Assembly: GCA_026770025.1 (NCBI GenBank)
Contig: JAMXDE010000003.1
Location: 1,550,001-1,614,000, forward strand
DNA from: Craspedostauros australis
Lineage: Eukaryota > Bacillariophyta > Bacillariophyceae > Mastogloiales > Achnanthaceae
Length of the DNA stretch: 64,000 nt
Direction of reading: 5' to 3'
Shown: positions 31,471-42,933 of the stretch, in pieces
How positions within the stretch are numbered: the stretch's first letter is position 1
How the letters are laid out: the number at the start of each line of letters is the position of its first letter
Notes under the pieces: generated by a model
Told to the model about the DNA's origin: nothing
Database searches by the model: none
The model's input: the letters and a program-made list of their open reading frames with translations, nothing else
Position numbers and translations under genes: made by a program

Positions 31471-34400
31471 ACTCTACAGTACCCTGTCTGCCGCCAACAT
31501 CCCCCAACATGTCATGGATTGGTTTTGTGTCGAGCGCCTTCGCGTGACAGGGACTGCGAGCGATCCCAGGAGCGACAATGGATCCTAGACTTCGAGGGAG
31601 TTTGTGGCATCGAAATGGAATTTCACGACTTCAGGTGTGTGAACTTGCACAAGTATTCTATGTATGAGTACGAATAGAGTAGAGTCCTTGTGGGTTCATC
31701 CGAAGCAAGCAACAGGAGAGCAGAGTGCTTCAAGCGGGAAATTTGGGATCCTACTCCATGTTGGTATCGACGAGGAAAGCACCAGCTTTTGATACCGCTC
31801 TATCAATTCGAATGCCAGCGGAGGATTGCTTGGTACGATGCTCTCATGTCAAGTACTCTGCGATCTAGAGGACTTTGATTGAAAGGCAAATCTTCATCCA
31901 TCGCATTGGCCTATTTTGCGTTTGTACGGATGATGCTCTCTTCGTGTGCCGCCAGCGCCAATATACATTATATATGATGGTCTTGGGTGCATGTACCTCT
32001 CGACTCGACTCTATGTCTGCAAGACAATGCTAGTCGTACTCTACCAGAATGTTGAACGTGTTGTTGCATTTTCGTTTTCGGAACCTCGAGCATGAAAGGA
32101 GGTATTTGTGAATGTGCATCTGAGGGTTTGAGGAAGATGAGAAGGTCGATCTGCGGCAATATGATTGGCATGAGTCTGGAGCAGCAAGGAGGAAGGAGAA
32201 ATCGCCAAGCAAGCGGCGGGATGAAGCAACAGCCACGTATGCCCGTCCATTCTACTCGGAGAAATATGTGCTGGTCCATCATCCATGCATCACGCAATTC
32301 GCTGTCGATCGCATCCGTGGGCTGCAAATCAGTCGCATCAACCATGGGCGCGACAACTTTTTCGGAATCTGCTCGATTCCACGACCTATTCGTAAGTGCC
32401 GATGCTTGTCATTCCACCTTTTCATCGTCCTCTCTTCCTCCTTTGGTCCTTTCATCCCTTGTGCGGCCCAGACCCAATCTCTTCCTGGATCGACTTCGGA
32501 GCCATTCAGTCACCTTTGCCAACAGCGAAGAACCGAGCGACAATCCTGTCAAATTCATCCTGCATTCGAAGTTCAATGTGGCTTGTGGATTTGCAGACCC
32601 GACAGAACAGCGCAAACCAAACTCCATGTCCTGATGTGTGTTGCGACCGCAGCATCAGACCACGTCTGCACCCTCCGGCAATACTCCATGAACTCGCATC
32701 TCTTTGTGCACGAGCGTGCCATGTCAATAAAAGAAAAAGGTTCGACTCGTCTCAGCGCAGGCATGACCTCAATACCACTACAAGCACCATTTTTTACAGA
32801 AAGATTCCTCGCAACCTGCTCCGTCGTCACTCTTCTCTCCTCTACCATTTCGATTGGTACGATTGCGCAAGGTCGTCCTAATAGATGTTCTTACCGAGGT
32901 GTGCACAAGAGATAGACGTATAGTAGTGCTCTTCTATAACAGAATGGGACAGAGTTGCAGCTCGTGTTCTGCCGACTCGTAATCTACAATAACGTCCTCT
33001 TGGACCACCAAACCGGGGAGGACCGACGCGCTTGGAGGTCTCATTGAATGAAATCAGCTGCGAGGGTTCGAGCGATTTCTTGCTGCTTTCCCAGCAAGAG
33101 CACGCGAAGGCTTGATCGCTGTCGCCGTCGTCAATGCTACTTGTTCGATTTGTCCAACCACAACACGGACAAATCCGATCAAGAAGACGAAGCAACCAGA
33201 CGTGTGGATGAACTCCCAGCACGTACGTGGCCTCTGCATCACGTAGAATCGGGCTATGTAATGACGTGCAGCATCGTCACAAACAGGAACATCTGTGCCA
33301 ACCTAAATCTACGATCACAGGCCGCGCGATCGTGTAAAATCAAGTACTATACAGCACAGCAAGATGGTACCACAACAGAGCCAATTTTGATGTTCACAAC
33401 AGTAACAATGAACGGTTCCATCCGATTTCTCCTATCCTGCCTTAAATGTTGCGATGAGCAGTCCGCCAAGCCAGAACTACTGGACTGAGTCAGGAAGGCA
33501 TGCATACCGCAACTGAAGAACGTGATTGTCCTTCACGCTTGCGTGATGAGCGGTTCAACCACAGACAGATCTGCATTCGGGAATCACAATTATACCCTTT
33601 CGAACGACTTAGGATAAGCCAGCAATCGCAATCTACGCCACATCCAAACGTGGAGAACATACATTTATGTCTCAGAGGGAGTGCTGATAGTACCTAAACT
33701 ACTCTTTGTGTTCCATAGCAGCGCGAAGAGTAGCGGATTGCTTCACAAGGTACTATAGTCTTTCAAGTAAGTCAACCACGTCTCTCTTCAGCGAACAATG
33801 GGTATCTTCGTGAGGTTCGCTAGCTGTGTATTTCAATTCACAATCACACGCAAGGCTATTACAGACTCTACCAATCTGTGCTACCACCACCACCTTCACC
33901 TTCTTTGCTGTCGTTGTATGTTGGTGTTGTGAGAAACTCTCTCTAAACACGGCAGTCGCCTTTCCCTAACCTCTTCCCCCCTTGGCTTCGCGCAGCTTGT
34001 CTGTTTGCTTTGCGCGACGCTCCCACAGAGCGCGACAAGTAGACAAGCCACCAAATAGTCGTGAAAGTGGTGACGTTGTGGTGGGACCGCGATAGTCCTC
34101 GACAGAATGGAGAGGACAGTTGCTGTGAATGCCGCAACAAGACACAAGCCCACATTCCACGCTGTGAGCATTTCATGGGCAGAACCTTGGGTACTCTGCA
34201 CTGCTGCAGTGTGCTCCGTCTGCGCGCTGCGCTGTATTTTCCACGCTACGATGATGATCGCCGTACATGTTCCGACTGTGCGATCGGCATCGAATCAAAA
34301 GCACAACCGAGGTATGACCGCATTTCGGGAGGCTCATTCGTTGTTCCACAAGTCATTACGGAGACGAAATTGCATGAAGTGTGCGCTGTGGATGCGAGGA

Positions 34401-34950
34401 GAGTTGAGTAGAATGGAGGACGAGCTTTGCACCAATACCTCTGAGCCGAGTGAAACAGATGAGGCTACTCTCCACTCGCATCAATTCCCACTTCCATTTG
34501 TGCGCCGATCAACGCACACGATCTCACAAGGACGCGACGTGTTCCACCCACAGCAACAAAAGACGTTCCTCACCCTCTTCCCGATACGCCCCCGGCGTCT
34601 CCAACAAACCGAAAAAACTCAGCGCTCAGACATGCACAAGAACGCACTGAACACTCTCCGAAAACAAACACTCAGCACCTCCGTCACCTCTGTCGCCACC
34701 ACCAAAGCCATACGACTTCCACACCAGCTACCTCCTGCAACAGGGAATCAGTCGGTAGAAGTGCTCATAATACCAAAACAAGCCAGAGACAACATCAGCC
34801 GCAACTCACAACTCACAACTCACAACACCAAACACACTATTCACGCCATTAGACCGACCATACACAACATACACGACATAAAGCACACAAACACACGAAC
34901 ATACGCATACCCTACGCGTACGTACACGTCTCGACAAAATCACCAGCAAA
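31471..34950. other. 3.5 kb region without a recognised gene
   Basis: Frames of up to 290 codons exist (34107-34979, plus), but their content is His/Thr/Ser-rich without domains and they overlap other frames. The last 200 bp before 34951 are A/C-rich, as expected of the HSF leader. Missing subtilase exons were looked for and not found. Confidence 0.4.
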
Positions 34951-36711
34951 ATGAATGCGACGAACGGTACCCCCAATGATGCTCCGAAGCCTCACCGCAG
35001 AATGGATACCAACGGCAATGGCAACGGCAACAGCAACAGAAACGACACAGCCTTTGACAAATGCGGCAGCATCACTCAAGGTAAATCAGAAGGAGGCACC
35101 TACGCTTTGATAACGAACGATGTCTTCATCGCCGAGCCGTTCCCGATCAAGTTGCACAAAGTCCTCGCGTTCTCGAGCACGAACGACCTCTCCCATGTCA
35201 TCTCATGGAACCAAGACGGGACGAGCTTCAAGGTTCACAAGCCCGAGGAGTTTGAGAACCAGGTGATGGGCACCTTCTTCCGGCAAAGCAAGTTCAAATC
35301 ATTCATGCGACAGCTCCATCTCTACGACTTCAAGCGGACGAGCTCGAAGAAGGCCGCGGCATTGAAGGGATGGTACCAGCATCGCTACTTTGTGCAGAAC
35401 AGAACCGATCTGGCTCGCTTCATATTCCGCAAGAACCGCAAGCCGCTCAAGTCCATGAAGGAGGATGAGCGGATCGTCCTGAACGTCGAAGCGGGAAGGC
35501 TGGCGGCTGAAAAGCTGCTCATGGCGCCCGTACCGCTCAACAATCACAAGACAAGCGACCACGCGGCTGATACCGCCCCATCCAGCGCACTTGCCTTCAG
35601 ACGCGGTCCATCCTCATCGCGAACACCAAGCGATGCGCCAGGCCTACCTCGCGTGCCTCCCCCAGTCGAAGCTCGATCAGCAGCTGCCGCAGCCGCGACT
35701 ACACTTCTTTCTGCCCCATCGTATCAGTTCAGGGGAAACAACGAAGGTAGCTTCGCTGCCTCTGTACTTCCGCCAGTAGCACCCTTGTCATCATCGTCTT
35801 TGTCGTTGGCCTCGTCATCGTCATCTTCGGTCGACAATGAAGACACATACGAGCACTCTGATGCAGCGTGTCTCCACAGCTATGACGTCCCACCAGCAAC
35901 AGGCAGCTTCCATATCACAGCGCCATCAACGGCACACGATGTGCCATCGGGCACCCTAGCCCATCCAGCCTCCTTCATGCCAGCGCTGGACGCCGGTCTT
36001 GACGAACTGTATATGCCCGTCGATCCGGACGAGATCTTTGCAGGCGAAGAGAAGCACGTCAGTGCTAGTGTCGGCGCTGATGCCAAACCTTACTGCTCAC
36101 GGAGACTGGGATACGATCGTCGCCAGCATCGCTACCAACAGCCTGACTTCGCCATCTCTCGCAACATCGCGATCGAGCACAACTTCAGCGACTTCCCAAC
36201 CAGAGTCAGCTTTGGCAGCATAGAGGATGCAAGGGCGAGCGCGGTGCTGCCTGGCCGCCGTCATGAAGCACATTGCAACTCGGCATGGTCGTCCAAGACT
36301 GTCCCTCAGCTTCAAGTATGCTCCTCGAAGGCGTCAGCACCAGCGAGATCTGGAGCGCCCTGGTGCGCCTTTGAATCGTCAAGGCCGAGTGCCTCACCTG
36401 GCTTCACGACGGTGTTCGAGAAAATCGACAAGCTCACGTTTCGTTGCAACTCCTACAGCGCAGGGAACAACGAGCCACTACCGCACCAGCCATGCCAGCT
36501 CCACCACAGCCACAGTCATCAAAGTCGACACCGAATTTCTCTCGGAGGTGACGTTCCTACCCACGGCGAAAGAGACATGCTGAAGGGAACGTGTCCATCC
36601 AGCACGTTCATGAGCCCTGTCGACAACAACTGGGAACTTGGAATTAGCGAAGAAACCGCCGTGCTGGACGACATCCCACTCTGCATGACGTTGGATGTCA
36701 TCAGTTCATGA
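34951..36711 (+). CDS. Heat-shock-factor-type transcription factor (586 aa)
   Basis: The HSF DNA-binding domain spans about residues 60-155: PFPIKLHKVLAF, VISWNQDGTSFKVH, FEnqVMGTFFRQSKFKSF followed by MRQLHLYDFKR, and GWYQHRYFVQ. The recognition helix (FRQSKFKSFMRQLHLYDF) is fully conserved, so binding to inverted GAA-type elements is expected. No clear heptad coiled coil follows, so the usual HSF trimer domain may be absent or replaced, as often seen in the expanded HSF families of diatoms. The remaining 400 residues are Ser/Pro/His-rich and look disordered. A run of Asn-Gly codons precedes the domain. ATG 34951 is used; a Met at residue 18 is an alternative. Nuclear regulator, targets unknown. 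Confidence 0.93.
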   Translation: MNATNGTPNDAPKPHRRMDTNGNGNGNSNRNDTAFDKCGSITQGKSEGGTYALITNDVFIAEPFPIKLHKVLAFSSTNDLSHVISWNQDGTSFKVHKPEEFENQVMGTFFRQSKFKSFMRQLHLYDFKRTSSKKAAALKGWYQHRYFVQNRTDLARFIFRKNRKPLKSMKEDERIVLNVEAGRLAAEKLLMAPVPLNNHKTSDHAADTAPSSALAFRRGPSSSRTPSDAPGLPRVPPPVEARSAAAAAATTLLSAPSYQFRGNNEGSFAASVLPPVAPLSSSSLSLASSSSSSVDNEDTYEHSDAACLHSYDVPPATGSFHITAPSTAHDVPSGTLAHPASFMPALDAGLDELYMPVDPDEIFAGEEKHVSASVGADAKPYCSRRLGYDRRQHRYQQPDFAISRNIAIEHNFSDFPTRVSFGSIEDARASAVLPGRRHEAHCNSAWSSKTVPQLQVCSSKASAPARSGAPWCAFESSRPSASPGFTTVFEKIDKLTFRCNSYSAGNNEPLPHQPCQLHHSHSHQSRHRISLGGDVPTHGERDMLKGTCPSSTFMSPVDNNWELGISEETAVLDDIPLCMTLDVISS

Positions 36712-37499
36712 ACATATTACACCATTGTACCATACATTATTGCCTATCGCAATCCTCCGTAGAAATTCCCAAGGTTGAACCAAACCAACTACCCTACTCT
36801 GCTCTGCTCTAATAGAATATCGCATTATCATCATCATTGTGCAATGGAACAACACTCCATGATTGCGGCGTACTCATACGAGCTGAGTGTCATGCAGGAT
36901 ACAGTCCTCCCTTCCACGAATACTGCAGTGGCATCACGCGAACCGTTCAACAAGGCATCAGCATCATCGATGCGTGCAACAGTACTACTCAGAGGGAGGA
37001 ATGGCACTGGAGCAGCCTTGATCTCGTCATTATCAGCATCAACCATGCATTACGATTGGCGACGGTCGAAAGCGGTTCGTCTCACTTTCTCTCTAGTCTG
37101 ACATGTTCCATCTGCTCCCGTTCGCGAATACGGTTGAAGGACAGGACAAATGATGACGACAGCATTGCAAACGTGAACGACAACAGAAATTTGCTTTTTT
37201 CAACCTGGCTACCGTTGCTTTTGGATTGCAGGAGTTTCTCTCCGAGCACGGACACGCTAAAAACAAGCTGATCGTCTGTCGCATTCAGCCATGCACCGAC
37301 TTGGATCCAGGCATATCTCGTACCGCAGCTGGAACGAAGTTGCACTCCTTAGTTCCCAAGCTGCTGGCAAATCGGTTATCCCTCATGATGTGTGACCCGC
37401 CTGTGAAGTCGAAGGGGGTGACATGTCGACCAGTACCAATAGGATGGCATAGCGCATGCCAAGGCATTCAACGGAGGGCACCAGCCGTGCTGAACAATC
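36712..37499. other. Intergenic, 3' flank of the HSF gene
   Basis: ACTCTGCTCTGCTCT pentamers at about 36793-36810 lie downstream of the HSF stop. No gene recognised. Confidence 0.45.
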
Positions 37500-37539
37500 C
37501 ACTAGCACACCTCTCTAGTGGCTATTGGCTAATTTCCGG

Positions 37540-37572
37540 TTTTTTGGTAATTATTGGTAAATATTGGTAACC
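37540..37572 (+). repeat. Left inverted repeat of the PiggyBac-like element
   Basis: Three tandem TTGGTAA units. It pairs with 41358-41389. Confidence 0.75.
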
Positions 37573-38343
37573 ATTGGCATATCGCCGACGGCACAAGCTG
37601 CCATTTGATGAGTTGATGGCCGTTGCCTGACATCTTTACATTATTAGAAAGAGGAGAGTGAGAGCTCTCTGTTGATGTGTTCATTGTTGGCAAACGATCT
37701 CCGCTTGCTGTTCATCTCGATGCCTCTTTTTACCCTTTATCGCCCTTTTTCATACGGACGACGTACGGACGTGATTTCGGAATTTCGTCGTTGGTAACCA
37801 TTGGTAACTGCGTAGAGTCTACGACGTTCTGGTACAATAATTTGTTGCTTCTTCGTCCAATCTCGACCAACCGTCTTCCAAAGACCCGCATCCAATTCTG
37901 TTTCGTCTATTACTCAAGTGGATGGCATAGCTGAATCCGCAACTTCATTCTGCTTTGGGTGGTGTGTTGGTCAGTGGTCCGGAATGCGTTTGTGTGCTGC
38001 TGTGGGTGTTTGAAGTCAGTCACTAATGCTCGTGACAGCCATAATCATCAATCCGTGAACACACAAAAGTTCGCGCCCAAAATTATCGTGTGTGTTTTAC
38101 GTGTTGTTGAGTCGGACTGTGCTTCTCATCTGACTCTCTCTGCTTGATGCAAGGTTGTGCATCGCCCTGATGCCGGATCATCGTGCCGTTTCTTTCAATC
38201 AACGCAGTAGCCTCTCTTGCACCTCCCCATCTCGCCTTGGTCTTCGAATGTCGCTTCCTCCAAAGATACACCAACTTTCCTCCACTTCAGTACTCCTCCA
38301 AGTATCACAACCAACTTGCTCACCACCAACATTCCTCTTCGCC

Positions 38344-40959
38344 ATGCCTCTCAAAGTTGGTTCTCACGTCTTCTCCAAGTTCAATCATCCCTCCCATGGA
38401 TCTCATGGTGAGAAGGTCCCTCTCCGCGGCGTCGTGCTGAAGTCCCTCGCTGATCGCGTCTGGGCGATCCACTGGACCTCGCTCGGTGTAGTATGTGACC
38501 ACCAAGCTGCGACGTTGAAGCTGATCAATGAACCCATCCATCATGACCCTCCTGAGGAAATTACCGACCTCATCCGCACCTGCTACATTGGGAAGGGTGT
38601 GTTGGCATTGCGACGCTTCCAGAAGAAACGCGCATTCATCGCTGCGCCCCATGCAGCGCTCCAGATTGGCCCAGCAGTCAGGAACGTGATGGCTGGCGTC
38701 TCCATCGCCCACGCATCGATTTCAAACAGTTCCAATCATTCCCATCATGGCCACCCTGAATTGATGTCAAGAGTTCCTCCAGCTGGATCAGACTCCACCT
38801 CTCGCTCTTTTCGCGTCGAAGGAGCAATCTCCGATGGCGACGAGCTTCGCGCTGACGGTCACAGCAGCCGCCGCGATGCTTCTGATGGAGCGGATGGGGC
38901 TGATGGCGGCGGCGAGGTGCCAATGGGCGACGACACCAGCATCTTGTCAGTCCATGATGGACCGCATCTTGACTACTCCTTTCGAGGCGACCGACTGGCC
39001 GACACAGTGCCGCACAGGGCAGCCAAGCTTGCCCTTATGGGGACGAATGTTGTTGTGGGCAAGGGTCTTGATACTCAGACCTGGACTGTGGTTCCTGACA
39101 ACCACATCCAGGCTCACAGCCCTTCGCCATACAAGACTGTAGCAGTGACGGGGTTTAACTTCCGTGACACATCGCAAAAGTCAAGCAACAGCCGAAGGGG
39201 CCGTGCCAACTTGTTGCACCTCATCCAACACATCTGGCCAGGTGACTGGAAAGCTCAGGTGGACTGCTTCAACCAGCGGATCACTGATGCAAATTCAGCA
39301 GGAAACTCGATCGGAATCTCCCGCACCGTCTCCGATAGCGAGTTCTGGGTGTTCTTTGGCATCATGCTTCTGGGAAAGCTACACAACACCTGCAACCTTT
39401 GGGGCCAGGGGCAACAGGAAGGGCTCCTGCAGACTACGAACATCTCAAACTACATGTCCAAAGGACGCTTCCGCCAACTCCGCGAAATTCTGATGCCGAT
39501 GATATTTGCGGATGAATCAAGGAGGGGCAAGGATCCATGGTGGCAAATTCAGGCAGGCGTCGAGGCATTCAACCGCCGCCGCTCCGAAGTTGTCATACCA
39601 AGTCACATCAAAGTACTTGACGAATCGATGAGTGCTTTTCAGCCTCAAGCAAAGAAAAATGGGAACCTGCCGCACCTAACATTCGTCAGTCGCAAGCCAG
39701 AGCCCTTAGGTACTGAGTTCAAGTCGGTGGCTGATGGTGCAACTGGCATCATGCTGCATCTGGAGATACAGAGAGGCAAGAAGGGAATGGAGAACGCAAA
39801 GTATCTTGATACTGTGAAGCGAGCACATGTTGCCTGCACCCTTCGCATGGCAATGGCCACCAGCAGAATGGGAGAGCAGAACCTTCACTACCATCCACCA
39901 CACCTTCCAAAGAGCATTTTCCTTGGTGATGCCTGGTTCGGTTCCTATCGGACAGTTCATGCCTTGACCACTCAAGCAGATTCTGATTTCATTGGCATCG
40001 TCAAGAACAACCATGCCAGTTTCCCAAAAGCCTTTCTTGAGAAATCAATGCAGAATTGGCCATCTGGATCGCAGTTGCTCCTTCGGTGCAAAGGCGATGA
40101 TGAAGACAGCAGCGATGGCAGCAATGAAACAAGAACTGCATACTATGCAATGGGGTACAAGTATTGCAAGAAGAAAGTGATCTTGTTCGTGTTTTTGGAA
40201 GGGGCAGGTCATGCAAACCCAGGCAACCCATACATCGCCCGGTGGATCTCAGATGAAGATACTGCCGAGTCCAGGGAAGTTCCAAGACCACAAGTTGCAT
40301 CGAAATACTTCCGCGACTGTGGCAAAGTGGATAGCCACAATCAAGCACGCCAAGACACCCTCGGTCTTGAGAGGGTGTGGAGGACCCACAATGGCTACTT
40401 TCGCCTCGTGACGACGTTGTTTGGGATAACTGTGGTGGATGCATGGCTGGCGTACAGACATCACTTGGCGGGAAACCACAGGCACAAGCAGGTGCCTCTT
40501 TATGATTTTGTCAATCTACTTGCAGAAGACATGATACAAAACAAGGAAGACCGCATAGCAAGATGTGACCAAACACTTGTTGTTGGCATCAGTGCAGCAT
40601 CAAGTGATACAGCCAGCAACAAGTCAGTCAGATGTGCAGAGATCGCTCCATCACCAACAAAGCCAAAAGAAAGGAACACAGAGTTCCAAATATGCAATCA
40701 TTGCATTCGAGTCACCGAAGACTCCATCCCCAACTCGTACACAAACTCCAAGGGGCAGACAGTGATGGGACGGAGGAAGAAAAGAGGCATGTGCTGCAGA
40801 TGCAAGAAGAGTGTCAAGTATGTCTGCCATGGATGCCCTTTTGCAGCAGCGAATAAAACAGTGTGGTGTTGCTCTCCAGTTGGGGAAGATGGCAGCAGAA
40901 GCAATTGCTTTGAGCAACATGCATTGAAGCGCACCGAGGACCCTGGACTGACTGTCTGA
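38344..40959 (+). CDS. PiggyBac-type transposase (DDE_Tnp_1_7), 871 aa
   Basis: The frame is open from 38155, but ATG 38344 (MPLKVGSHVF) starts the plausible protein. Residues 1-70 look like a small beta-rich binding module. The catalytic core has the three Asp residues in their motifs: Asp426 (IKVLDESMSAF), Asp529 (FLGDAWFGSY) and Asp663 (KVDSHNQARQDT), with the SNYMSKGRFRQL helix before and the VDAWLAYR helix after. The C-terminal 95 residues are Cys/His-rich (CNHC, CCRCKK, CHGC, WCC, NCFEQH), matching the position of the piggyBac Cys-rich zinc domain that binds the element's ends. No stop or frameshift interrupts it, so the copy may be active or recently so. The acidic Asp/Gly-rich stretch near residue 180 is unusual. 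Cut-and-paste in the nucleus. Confidence 0.95.
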   Translation: MPLKVGSHVFSKFNHPSHGSHGEKVPLRGVVLKSLADRVWAIHWTSLGVVCDHQAATLKLINEPIHHDPPEEITDLIRTCYIGKGVLALRRFQKKRAFIAAPHAALQIGPAVRNVMAGVSIAHASISNSSNHSHHGHPELMSRVPPAGSDSTSRSFRVEGAISDGDELRADGHSSRRDASDGADGADGGGEVPMGDDTSILSVHDGPHLDYSFRGDRLADTVPHRAAKLALMGTNVVVGKGLDTQTWTVVPDNHIQAHSPSPYKTVAVTGFNFRDTSQKSSNSRRGRANLLHLIQHIWPGDWKAQVDCFNQRITDANSAGNSIGISRTVSDSEFWVFFGIMLLGKLHNTCNLWGQGQQEGLLQTTNISNYMSKGRFRQLREILMPMIFADESRRGKDPWWQIQAGVEAFNRRRSEVVIPSHIKVLDESMSAFQPQAKKNGNLPHLTFVSRKPEPLGTEFKSVADGATGIMLHLEIQRGKKGMENAKYLDTVKRAHVACTLRMAMATSRMGEQNLHYHPPHLPKSIFLGDAWFGSYRTVHALTTQADSDFIGIVKNNHASFPKAFLEKSMQNWPSGSQLLLRCKGDDEDSSDGSNETRTAYYAMGYKYCKKKVILFVFLEGAGHANPGNPYIARWISDEDTAESREVPRPQVASKYFRDCGKVDSHNQARQDTLGLERVWRTHNGYFRLVTTLFGITVVDAWLAYRHHLAGNHRHKQVPLYDFVNLLAEDMIQNKEDRIARCDQTLVVGISAASSDTASNKSVRCAEIAPSPTKPKERNTEFQICNHCIRVTEDSIPNSYTNSKGQTVMGRRKKRGMCCRCKKSVKYVCHGCPFAAANKTVWCCSPVGEDGSRSNCFEQHALKRTEDPGLTV

Positions 40960-41357
40960 ACTTAACTATATTAACATACTATGAACAGAATGTATGATGT
41001 ATTGTAATGTTGAGCATTAGTGATGGCTCCAGGATGAAGCAAGATGATCACTGCATAGTTGCACCGAAATTCTCCACGATACATCGCGTTGATGAGAATT
41101 CGTGAATGAAAAAAGCGAGTGGCGGCTCCAGAGAAACGAGCAGATCTCCGCCGTTGCCCAACCAATCGCCACCAAAGTTGGAGAGGGTGATCAAAAGCCA
41201 CTCATGAGAGTGCTCACGAAAGGAGAGCCCAAACAAACGGAGCGGCATGGACTTGCCGAGGAGGTTTGTGGCAGAAAAGGTGGTTTTTGGGCCTCTTCGT
41301 GTGGGACTGACGTACAAAATGTACCAGCGTCAACGGCGAAATTGACTCATACGACTA
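40960..41357. other. 3' untranslated part of the PiggyBac-like element
   Basis: Begins right after the transposase stop. AT-rich at first, then no recognised gene. TTAA occurs at about 40963 and 40973, too close to the gene to be the outer ends. Confidence 0.4.
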
Positions 41358-41389
41358 GTTACCAATTTTTACCAATGGTTACCAAAAAA
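41358..41389 (-). repeat. Right inverted repeat of the PiggyBac-like element
   Basis: Inverted partner of 37540-37572. Confidence 0.75.
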
Positions 41390-41510
41390 ATTGGTCTCCA
41401 CCCAAGCCAAAAGACACTAGTATCTGCACAAATATGTATAGTGCAAATTATGTTACACCTGTAGCCCCCACTATCTATAAATTTCACTTGTGTTCGGTTC
41501 AGCAATCGCA

Positions 41511-41581
41511 ACGCCTGTAGCTCAACAGTAGAGCACCAGCAATTCTCACTGAGGTTCCAGGTTCAAATCCTGGCGTGGTAC
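41511..41581 (+). tRNA. tRNA-like sequence (probably a pseudo-tRNA or SINE head)
   Basis: A perfect 4-bp D stem (GCTC 41520-41523 with GAGC 41531-41534) and a perfect T arm (CCAGG-TTCAAAT-CCTGG, 41557-41573) give a good Pol III A-box/B-box pair (B box GGTTCAAATCC at 41560-41570). The acceptor ends (ACGCCTG and CGTGGTA) barely pair, the D loop lacks the GG pair, and only three bases of the anticodon stem pair. It is therefore unlikely to be a working tRNA. The anticodon cannot be read safely (TTC or TCT depending on the fold). Confidence 0.4.
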
Positions 41582-41585
41582 TTTG

Positions 41586-42933
41586 CTTTTGCTCTCCCCT
41601 CGTGATTTTTCAATAGTGCTCTTTCAGCAATGGCTGTGGTCTCTGTTGCTTGTTCTGTTGGTAGAGGCTTGATTGCAAGCTGTCTGAACATGAGTCTTCT
41701 GTTCACAAGTAGCCAATGGATCATACTAATGACAGGTGGAAACATGATGGAGGTCCATGGTGCTGGTTTCAGTGCCTTCCTGCTCCTTGTGGTTTGTTGC
41801 TGTGTTGGCACCAATTTTCCTGTAGAAGGGTTTCAATGATCTGATCATTGGAATCCTTTGGGTTCTTAGTCCCAGAGATCTCTTCAACAGCTCATGTCTG
41901 TTCCACACATGGCTGTGTTTGAGATGTGGTTCATGTGTGTTTTTGGGATACTGGATCATAGGTACTGATAGTGTCCTCTGCATAGTGCATGCTGGTTTAG
42001 CTCTATTGGTCATGAAACAGATGTGTGAGAGATTGCTGATGTTTTGTCCCAAAGACAACTTTTGGAAATAGTCTGGGTGTGAAACTGGATGGCACGAGCA
42101 AGTCGCAACACCTTGTTTTTCTGTTAGGTCAGGGCAATCCACACCTTTGCACAGAGGCGATTCTGATGTTACACATATGGTACATACGTATAATGGGACC
42201 ATTCCGTGCATAATGTAATGAGACTCTAACATATTACCATGTATCATGCGCTTCATGTGCTCCGCATGTGTATGGTAACGATGGAGTATTTCGCACGATG
42301 GGTGACGCGACGGCCAAACGTGCAGTGCATTGATCGACTTGGTCAATTTCTTTCTCGATATGTTAGTCGTGTTTGTCTTTCATTCACGAACAATGCGCCA
42401 GCCAGCATCCGATTTGAATTTGTTTTCGATGATTCGCAAAAGTAGTAGTCCCCCAAAACACGGTTCGCAAAATCGAAATGGGCCAATGAGGGGCCAGGGA
42501 ATCGCCTGCTCTTTTAGGGCACCCCGTCCTGCGACAGTGCTGTCCCCCAATCGCAGGAGGCACAACGGACGCCCATGCCCATGACGTCATGGAGGTATCG
42601 GAACATTTGACAATCACTGCTGTGGTACACTTTATTGTTGTCATCGGCCTTGTTGGCTGCATGCATGAATGGGAATGGATGCCCTCTCTTTTGGGGGAAA
42701 ACGTTGACGGACCCTTTTTGCCAGATTTGAATCGGCATTTTCTTCGTCTTGCGCGACACATAATTTGGCTCACAGACCGATCGGAACAAAAACAGCAGCG
42801 GAGCAGCAGCGGAACAGCAGCGCAACAGATGCTTGATGTTCTCCACCATGGTGCCCTTGTTTTGCAATGAAAGTCATCCTCCCACCTCCATCATACCACC
42901 CTGCATACTGCCAACCAGCTTGATATCGCCAGC
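41586..42933. other. Spacer between two DNA transposons, no recognised gene
   Basis: A 206-codon frame (41726-42346, minus) has no family features. The right end is the leader of the recombinase gene. No inverted repeat bracketing that gene was found. Confidence 0.4.

Larger units (their letters stand above)
37500..41421 (+). mobile_element. PiggyBac-like DNA transposon (approximate limits)
   Basis: Limits are set by inverted sequences flanking the transposase gene. At 37540-37572 the plus strand reads TTTTTTGGTAA-x2-ATTGGTAAA-x2-TTGGTAAC, and 41358-41389 is its inverted partner with about 4 mismatches in 32. Further out both sides have ACTAG/CTAGT (37501 and 41417). A direct extra copy of TTGGTAACCATTGGTAAC is at 37791-37808. 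I could not find the TTAA duplication or CCC ends typical of piggyBac, so exact ends are open. Confidence 0.6.

Noticed and set aside
41726-42346. 206-codon minus-strand frame downstream of the PiggyBac-like element
   Set aside because: Cys/His/Met-rich, but no ordered motif; overlaps the spacer near the tRNA-like sequence.
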